From Gracilibacillus sp. YIM 98692 (lineage in GTDB: Bacteria > Bacillota > Bacilli > Bacillales > Amphibacillaceae), in assembly GCF_010993965.1 (NCBI RefSeq), contig NZ_WIXM01000029.1, forward strand, positions 1-48,078: a stretch of DNA of 48,078 nucleotides, read 5' to 3'. Under the pieces are notes generated by a model. The model worked only from the letters and a program-made list of their open reading frames with translations, did not search any database and was not told where the DNA came from. The position numbers and the translations under genes are program-made. Shown in pieces: positions 43,403 to 48,078 of this stretch (positions within the stretch are counted from its first letter, which is position 1; each line of letters opens with the position of its first letter).

Positions 43403-44170
43403 TTACCTAATAGACTGTGCCACTTCTACAATTTGTTCTTCACTATAGCTTCCTTCTACCACCCATTGATTTAACTCTGATTTCCATCTTAACTGTAACC
43501 ATCCATCTTTATACGTCAATAATGTCGCTTTTTCCCCTTGAATCGTTAAGGTCTCTATTTCCGTATCTTGATTGTCTACAATTTTGCTATAACCTAAACC
43601 TTGTGAAGCTGGCTTTTGTATAATCACCAATTGCCGTTCTTGTTCATTTTGATAAAGGGATTGGACTTTTCTTGTTTTATCTTGATCATAATATATCGTT
43701 ACCCGTTCAAGTTGTAAATCCTCTGGCATGTAATCAGGTCGTGATAAATCCACTTCTGTGATTTCTTGCGCTTCTGCGAAAGTTGACACCTCATGAGATT
43801 TGGTGCTATTTCGTACATGAATATCCGCTTCTGTAGGTAATAGTTGTTTTTTTACAGCGGGAGGATCTCCTTGTATTTCACTAATCTGTGTCACTTCTCC
43901 CTCTGTTGTTACAAAGTATTTCGTAAACCAAGAAAAAGCTTGTATTTGGTCCTCTTTCATAAATAGGGATCCAACAGCAAAAAGAGCCAAAATGGCTACA
44001 GCTATTAAGCCTTTTTGTTTTATCCAACTAGGGCGGCTTTGTTTCTTTATGCCTGTTTGGGATACGATATGACTCCACGTTTCTTCTTTTGTTTTTATCG
44101 GTTCTTCTACATTATCATAGTATTCCCTGAGCCAATTTTCTTCCGTTTGGTCTTTCGAGGAATGGGTCAT
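43403..44170 (-). CDS. Membrane anti-sigma factor-like protein (DUF4367)
   Basis: A 255-residue protein with a cytoplasmic N-terminus (about 1-50, WLREYYDNVEEPIKTKEETW), one membrane helix (about 53-72, LIAVAILALFAVGSLF) and an extracellular domain (RPDYMPEDLQLERVTIYYD..GWLQLRWKSELNQW) like DUF4367. Overlap by four bases with the ECF sigma gene shows they are a sigma/anti-sigma pair. The N-terminal part lacks the zinc-binding HxxxCxxC motif, so it is not a classical ZAS anti-sigma domain. The signal sensed is unknown. Confidence 0.82.
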   Translation of the reverse strand: MTHSSKDQTEENWLREYYDNVEEPIKTKEETWSHIVSQTGIKKQSRPSWIKQKGLIAVAILALFAVGSLFMKEDQIQAFSWFTKYFVTTEGEVTQISEIQGDPPAVKKQLLPTEADIHVRNSTKSHEVSTFAEAQEITEVDLSRPDYMPEDLQLERVTIYYDQDKTRKVQSLYQNEQERQLVIIQKPASQGLGYSKIVDNQDTEIETLTIQGEKATLLTYKDGWLQLRWKSELNQWVVEGSYSEEQIVEVAQSIR

Positions 44171-44742
44171 GAGATTTCACCACCTATCCAACTCCGCTTT
44201 GGATCCTTCTCAATATCTTTTTTTAATATGTTTCGTGCACGATGTAGTCTAGTTTTAACTGTGCTTTCTTTCATCTCTAAATATTGGGCCATTTCATTTA
44301 TAGATAATTCGTGTATATACTTTAATAATATGGCCTCTCGATACTCTGGCTTTAATTGGTTAATTTTCTGAAAAAGTTCCTCTTTCATTATGTTTCCTTC
44401 CACCATATCTTCTAATGAACTCCATTGATAATCTGATAAGTATTTATCATTATGTGTCATATCTTCTGTCAAAATTTCACTAGAACCTTTTCTTCGGCGC
44501 AAATAATCAATAGCTGTCCTTGTTGCAATAGTCGATAACCACGCACCAATTCGTTCCTTATCTTCGACACGATACATATTGTTATATGCTTTCACAAAGG
44601 TTTCCTGAAGAGCATCTTGGGCTAAATGACTATCCCTTGTAATAAAGTACACATCACGATAAACCCTTGAGTAAAACATTTCATATAGAAGACGGAATTC
44701 AGCTTCTGTAGGTTTCGCCTTTTTCAAAAATTTTTTAAACAT
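44167..44742 (-). CDS. ECF RNA polymerase sigma factor
   Basis: A 191-residue group 4 sigma factor. Region 2 is at about 25-95 (YRDVYFITRDSHLAQDALQETFVKAY..RIGAWLSTIATRTAIDYLRRR) and region 4 at about 120-175 (LKPEYREAILLKYIHELSINEMAQYL.MKESTVKTRLHRAR). It directs polymerase to a stress or envelope regulon; the closest B. subtilis kin are SigV, SigX and SigY-like factors. The ATG has AAAGGAAG upstream. It is translated with the downstream membrane protein through an ATGA overlap. A TATAAT 45-50 bases upstream may be its basal promoter. Confidence 0.9.
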   Translation of the reverse strand: MFKKFLKKAKPTEAEFRLLYEMFYSRVYRDVYFITRDSHLAQDALQETFVKAYNNMYRVEDKERIGAWLSTIATRTAIDYLRRRKGSSEILTEDMTHNDKYLSDYQWSSLEDMVEGNIMKEELFQKINQLKPEYREAILLKYIHELSINEMAQYLEMKESTVKTRLHRARNILKKDIEKDPKRSWIGGEIS

Positions 44743-45061
44743 AGCAATTCGCTTCCTTTAATTTAACAAAATCATGAATAAGAAAATTATAACATTTTTT
44801 AGGTAAAACATAATAGTTAGAGGAGGATTCTAGTAATTTTTTGTTAATTTATTCCTCCTTCTCTTATTCTTTGGCAAGAGAAAGGAAGAATATAAGGATA
44901 AAGATAGACGTTCATCAGTCTTTGGTGAAGGCTTACGAACGATTGTTCACCGTGATAAAAAGTTTCATTGCTAAATATATTCCAAACGCTATATACTTAA
45001 ATAAAGGATGCATCACTTAGAAAGTGACTCATAGAAATAAAAAAGATAGGAGGGTCCTTTT
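44743..45061. other. Intergenic region between sigma factor and dat
   Basis: It contains the divergent promoters, the hairpin AGGAGGA (44821-44827) with TCCTCCT (44853-44859), repeat copy A3 (44897-44960) and the dat leader. No other gene seen. Confidence 0.5.
44897..44960 (+). repeat. Structured intergenic element A, copy A3 (internally deleted)
   Basis: Only the two ends of the element remain: GATAAAGATAGACG..TCATCAGT and CTTACGAACGATTGTTCACC, ending GTGATAAAA. The two central hairpins are missing. It lies about 100 bases upstream of dat. Confidence 0.6.
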
Positions 45062-45919
45062 TTGGAAAAATATTTGATTTGGAATGGTAAGTTTCTAGAT
45101 AAAGATAATCGAGATGGGCTTATCTCCTTTGAAGACCGTGGTTATCAATTCGGAGATGGTGTCTATGAGGTCATACGTATATATAGCGGAAAAATTCATT
45201 TACTCGAATGGCACTTAGACCGCTTATTTTATTCCATGAATGAAATTGGTATTATTCCACCTTTTACTCGAGAAGGTATTACAGACCAGTTAAAAGAGTT
45301 GATCACCCGTAATCAATTTAGAGAGGACGGGAACATTTATTTACAAGTCACAAGAGGGGCGCAAGAACGTGATCACATTTATGTAGAGAATTTGGATGCC
45401 ATCTACTATGTGAAAATTGATCAAGTAGATCGTCCTAATGAATGGATTGAAAATGGAGTCACTGTCACACTGCAAGAAGATATTCGATGGGCTCGCTGTG
45501 ACATTAAATCGCTGAATTTGCTTCCTAATGTTATGGCAAGAACCAATGCACAACGAAAAGGATTTAATGAGGCGTTATTCTACAAAAATGGCATTGTACG
45601 TGAATGCGGTGCCTCTAATTTTTTTATGGTGAAAAATAAAACTTTGGTGACACACCCTGCTAATCATTCTATTTTAGGTGGAATAACGAGAAAGAAAGTA
45701 TTGGATATTGCTCGTGAATTAGAAATTCCGGTTGAAGAGCGCGAGATTAAAAAGGAAGAATTAGAAAAAGCTGACGAATGTTTCTTAACGGCTACTTCCT
45801 TAGAAATTGTACCAATTCTAAAAATAGACGAAATCAGTATTAATGAAGAAAGAATTGGTACACTAACCAAAAAGCTGCAGAAAAACTATACAGAAAAAAT
45901 TCCAGAATCGCTCACATAA
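45062..45919 (+). CDS. dat: D-amino-acid aminotransferase
   Basis: A class IV PLP aminotransferase of 285 residues that makes D-glutamate/D-alanine for peptidoglycan from 2-keto acids. Signatures are FEDRGYQFGDGVYEV near the N-terminus, the PLP lysine in DIKSLNLLPNV (about residue 145), ECGASNFFMV and GGITRKKVLDIA near the phosphate site. Length and wording fit Bacillus DAAT (about 282). The TTG start has TAGGAGGG upstream. It stands alone, ended by a strong terminator; branched-chain or 4-amino-4-deoxychorismate activity is less likely. Confidence 0.92.
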   Translation: MEKYLIWNGKFLDKDNRDGLISFEDRGYQFGDGVYEVIRIYSGKIHLLEWHLDRLFYSMNEIGIIPPFTREGITDQLKELITRNQFREDGNIYLQVTRGAQERDHIYVENLDAIYYVKIDQVDRPNEWIENGVTVTLQEDIRWARCDIKSLNLLPNVMARTNAQRKGFNEALFYKNGIVRECGASNFFMVKNKTLVTHPANHSILGGITRKKVLDIARELEIPVEEREIKKEELEKADECFLTATSLEIVPILKIDEISINEERIGTLTKKLQKNYTEKIPESLT

Positions 45920-45954
45920 AATCCGGGAGGGCATAAGACCCCCGGAATTTTTTA
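45919..45954 (+). terminator. Terminator of dat
   Basis: AATCCGGGAGG pairs with CCCCCGGAATT and is followed by TTTTTATT. Confidence 0.88.
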
Positions 45955-45986
45955 TTCGTTATTTGCTCTCACCAATATGCACCATA

Positions 45987-46015
45987 TTGACATGTGCTGT
46001 GGCTGTGGCTAGAAT
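45987..46015 (+). promoter_or_regulatory. Promoter of the Rrf2 gene
   Basis: TTGACA (45987-45992), a 17-base spacer and TAGAAT (46010-46015): a near-perfect housekeeping promoter, about 22 bases before the TTG start. Confidence 0.75.
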
Positions 46016-46036
46016 TATTCTGATGGTGGTGATAAC

Positions 46037-46447
46037 TTGATTAGTACAAAGTTTTCGGTGGCTATACATATATTAACTTTAGTTGCTTCTAATGAAGAGG
46101 AAGGAACAACCTCTGATTTCATTGCTGGGAGTGTGAATACGAACCCTGTTGTGATAAGAAGAATTAGTGCCATGCTTAAAAAAGCTGGTATTTTAGATGC
46201 TAAAGCAGGGAGATATGGCTATTTTTTGACTAAAAAACCTGAGGATCTTACTTTGCTAGATATCTACTTAGCTGTGCAAAAGCAAGAAGACTTATTTGCC
46301 ATTCATGACCAGCCTAACCCTAACTGTCATGTTGGCAGCAAAATACAAGATACACTTGAAGACACATTTACACAAGTACAACAAGCTATGGAAAACGAAT
46401 TAGCAGCCCAAACCTTAGCAGATATGCTTAAACATCTCTCTCCTTAA
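46037..46447 (+). CDS. Rrf2-family transcriptional regulator (YwnA-like)
   Basis: A 136-residue winged-helix regulator. The Rrf2 HTH spans about 1-70 (STKFSVAIHILTLVA.. VNTNPVVIRRISAMLKKAGIL, then a wing AGRYGYFLTK) and a dimer helix follows. The three cysteines that hold an Fe-S cluster in IscR/NsrR are absent; only one Cys (NPNCHVGSK) is in the equivalent loop, so sensing by a single thiol or no cluster is likely. It resembles B. subtilis YwnA. The TTG start has GGTGGTGAT upstream and a strong promoter just before. The target gene is not evident. Confidence 0.85.
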   Translation: MISTKFSVAIHILTLVASNEEEGTTSDFIAGSVNTNPVVIRRISAMLKKAGILDAKAGRYGYFLTKKPEDLTLLDIYLAVQKQEDLFAIHDQPNPNCHVGSKIQDTLEDTFTQVQQAMENELAAQTLADMLKHLSP

Positions 46448-46465
46448 TAGAGAGATGTATTTTTG
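46433..46465 (+). terminator. Terminator of the Rrf2 gene
   Basis: CATCTCTC (46433-46440) pairs with GAGAGATG (46450-46457) and is followed by TATTTTTG; it overlaps the stop codon. Confidence 0.8.
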
Positions 46466-46574
46466 CTGATAAGCGTGTTATCTCCCAACCCCTCTGTTCC
46501 TATGCTTAAATACCTATAACGTGTTATAATAAAGTACGTTTATTGAGAATTATTAGTAAACTTGAGGTGAAAGT

Positions 46575-47744
46575 ATGATGACATCCGTCTATCCAGACCT
46601 AAAAGACATAGAGAAAAAAGTACTAAAGGAGGAAAAACGCTACGGTGATAAATATTTTAAGGAAGGAAGCACCCCACTAGGATTATATGATGCCTTAATG
46701 GACCTTACCCTTGACGACCTACATCAAATTCGCCAAACGTTAGAGATTAATGGAATAAGCAAACTAAAAAAACCTGAGTTAGTACAATATCTTACTGATA
46801 CCATCCCTTCTGAACTGCAAAATCAAATATCTTTGTTTGATCAATCGTTATTTCAAGTAATAAATACAACAGCCGATCATAATGGAGTCTATCATCTAGG
46901 AAATCAACTCATAATAGATGAAAAACATACCTTTTGGCGTAATCATGGTATTCTTTTCACTAAACGGTTAGACGAAGAATATGTCTATATCATGCCAATT
47001 GAAATTCAACAAGCTTTCCTTAAAATGAAAAATGAAGTAAAACCTGCTATTGAAAGAAACACGAATTGGTACCTTCTAACAAAAGGAATGCTAGAATACT
47101 ATGGTGTTCTCACAACGTCCGACTTATTCGAGCAACTCCATCGATTAAAGACAGCACCGAAACCAGAAGAATTATTAGATTTTTACCGAGTACTAGATAA
47201 GTGCTCTGATTATCATGGTGAGATATTGAATCAACCAGATTATTTCTGTATTGCTTCTTGTGAAGAACCAGAAGAACTGTTGCAAGTACAAAAGAATCGC
47301 TCAGACCTAGACTTTAATCTATTCTCCAAACAACAACTGCTAGAGGCAGGAGAAGCAGAATTTTTTCAGAAAAATCGTCAGCATACTAAACTAGTCGACT
47401 TCTTAATAGAACAATATGCCGTAACACATGAAGAAGCAGAAGCTTTTGTGATAGATTTACAAGAATTATTACAAACAGTCTATAACACTGATATTATTCT
47501 TCAAATGTTTCAAGATGCCTTTGACATTAAACACCAAAACGAAATAAAACAGTATTTTGGTCTCGCTGTAGATTTACATAATCATTTAAAACAATGGCGT
47601 TTAAAAGGATTTAGTCCAAGAGAACTGTCCACAGCATATCAAAAAACATCCTCTAACCAGCCAGTAAGAGTAATAAAAGTAGGCAGAAACGAGCCTTGCC
47701 CATGCGGAAGCGGGAAAAAACACAAAAAATGTTGCGGAAAGTAA
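46575..47744 (+). CDS. SEC-C motif protein, unknown
   Basis: A 389-residue soluble protein ending in a complete SEC-C zinc motif, GRNEPCPCGSGKKHKKCCGK (CxC and HxxxCC-type ligands), as found at the end of SecA and many nucleic-acid- or ribosome-associated proteins. The rest is helical and acidic. Residues 40-80 (LDDLHQIRQTLEINGISKLKK.ELVQYL) resemble a SAP/Rho-N-like helical motif (weak call); the centre has no signature I know. The start is the first of two ATGs, with GAGGTGAAAG upstream. TATAAT at 46525-46530 may be its -10. Function unknown. Confidence 0.82.
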   Translation: MMTSVYPDLKDIEKKVLKEEKRYGDKYFKEGSTPLGLYDALMDLTLDDLHQIRQTLEINGISKLKKPELVQYLTDTIPSELQNQISLFDQSLFQVINTTADHNGVYHLGNQLIIDEKHTFWRNHGILFTKRLDEEYVYIMPIEIQQAFLKMKNEVKPAIERNTNWYLLTKGMLEYYGVLTTSDLFEQLHRLKTAPKPEELLDFYRVLDKCSDYHGEILNQPDYFCIASCEEPEELLQVQKNRSDLDFNLFSKQQLLEAGEAEFFQKNRQHTKLVDFLIEQYAVTHEEAEAFVIDLQELLQTVYNTDIILQMFQDAFDIKHQNEIKQYFGLAVDLHNHLKQWRLKGFSPRELSTAYQKTSSNQPVRVIKVGRNEPCPCGSGKKHKKCCGK

Positions 47745-47830
47745 AAAATAATCACATTAGATTATAATAGACATATTGTCGCATCGAAACAAACAGTTGT
47801 TATTTACCTAACGAATTAGTGAAATGTAAC

Positions 47831-47867
47831 TAAACAAAGCAGCAATCCTCAAAATGGGTTGCTGCTT
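47831..47867 (-). terminator. Terminator of the rhamnosidase-like gene
   Basis: AAGCAGCAA (47838-47846) pairs with TTGCTGCTT (47859-47867); the minus-strand tail is TGTTTAG. Confidence 0.65.
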
Positions 47868-47911
47868 AAGGTTTATGGAGGTGATAAAGGAGACTAGCAT
47901 CCGCTGTCCCC

Positions 47912-48078
47912 TTACACATATTTCCTTATTAAATAAGTAGGTGTACAACTCCACGCATGGCAATAGCTATTAATTAAATGATTGCCATATGGCGAAAACT
48001 CCTTGTCCTCTGGATTATATAATTCCCAAAAAGTGTCTGCTCCATCTTTCAGCATGCCACCCCAATACATTTTCATCC
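47912..48078 (-). CDS. Alpha-L-rhamnosidase-like glycoside hydrolase (GH78), C-terminal end only
   Basis: A minus-strand frame enters from the right edge and stops at 47912, giving 54 residues of the C-terminus. MYWGGMLKDGADTFWELYN and NSYCHAWSCTPTYLIRKYV are the closing blocks of the (alpha/alpha)6 barrel of GH78 rhamnosidases, which end in a typical CHAWSA.P.YLL stretch. Such enzymes remove rhamnose from rhamnogalacturonan and fit the pectin theme of the pectinase gene 6 kb away. The N-terminus and active site lie outside the window, so substrate and completeness cannot be judged. Confidence 0.7.
   Translation of the reverse strand, partial: MKMYWGGMLKDGADTFWELYNPEDKEFSPYGNHLINSYCHAWSCTPTYLIRKYV

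Noticed and set aside
44821-44859. AGGAGGA/TCCTCCT hairpin as a terminator
   Set aside because: The loop is 25 bases and neither strand has a T run after the stem, so termination is doubtful.
1-48078. CRISPR array
   Set aside because: The repeats seen are few, long and far apart, with no regular repeat-spacer pattern and no cas genes.
1-48078. Prophage or integrated element
   Set aside because: No integrase, phage structural gene, tRNA attachment site or transposase was found; gene content is ordinary chromosomal.

Overview
The window looks like the chromosome of a low-GC Gram-positive bacterium of the Bacillaceae, probably a halotolerant Gracilibacillus/Oceanobacillus-type organism (the genus is a guess). 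The reasons are AT-rich DNA, strong AAGGAGG-type ribosome sites with many TTG/GTG starts, and genes closest in remembered sequence and order to Bacillus subtilis: ilvD, fni, pepT, manP/manR, des-desK-desR, metA, ypjP, yfkAB and dat. About 42 protein genes are supported, two of them short membrane proteins (55 and 51 aa) and one cut by the right edge. No rRNA, tRNA, CRISPR array, transposase or phage gene was seen.

Layout. 1-500: a palindromic repeat element and the ilvD terminator. 500-6.5 kb: ilvD with CodY-like boxes, a CwlK-like peptidase, fni followed by a ferredoxin-NADP reductase homologue whose pyridine-nucleotide site looks destroyed, and pepT. 6.7-13.5 kb: a membrane/MoxR cluster (membrane protein, DUF4129, DUF4350, MoxR ATPase, DUF58; then SpoIIM-like and RDD proteins). 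13.5-14.3 kb: two different repeat elements. 14.3-18.1 kb: a small membrane protein, then an apparent nitrogen operon amtB - DUF294 nucleotidyltransferase - DEDDh exonuclease - very short GlnR/TnrA-like regulator, with two TnrA/GlnR-box palindromes ahead of amtB. 18.4-22.5 kb: mannose-type PTS transporter manP and its PRD activator manR. 22.6-28.1 kb: small genes (51-aa membrane protein, CDGSH protein, AhpD-like protein), metA, ypjP, a SAM-I riboswitch on the minus strand ahead of ypjP-metA, a metallo-beta-lactamase-fold hydrolase and a DHA2 efflux pump. 28.2-31.1 kb: the cold-sensing des-desK-desR system with a palindromic DesR-type operator. 31.2-37.2 kb: yfkAB, then a three-gene operon of unknown function: AblB-like acetyltransferase, ATP-grasp ligase, and a 657-aa protein with a possible papain-like C-terminal half. 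37.9-43.2 kb: a giant secreted pectinase (two carbohydrate-binding modules, S-layer-like region, pectate lyase PL10, pectin methylesterase CE8) with a cre site, an AraC regulator and a small secreted protein. 43.4-48.1 kb: ECF sigma/anti-sigma pair, D-amino-acid aminotransferase, Rrf2 regulator, SEC-C protein, and the C-terminus of a GH78-type rhamnosidase at the edge.

How it fits together. Pectinase plus rhamnosidase suggest growth on plant cell-wall pectin, with manP/manR taking up sugars under PTS control. Nitrogen (amtB operon), branched-chain amino acid (CodY/ilvD) and methionine (SAM riboswitch, metA) control elements are readable from the DNA. The best candidates for undescribed biology are the acetyltransferase/ATP-grasp/657-aa operon, the amtB-DUF294-exonuclease-short GlnR operon, the fni-linked flavoprotein without a normal NADPH site, and two families of dispersed intergenic elements. 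All family and domain calls come from reading the translations by eye and from memory; no search was run.
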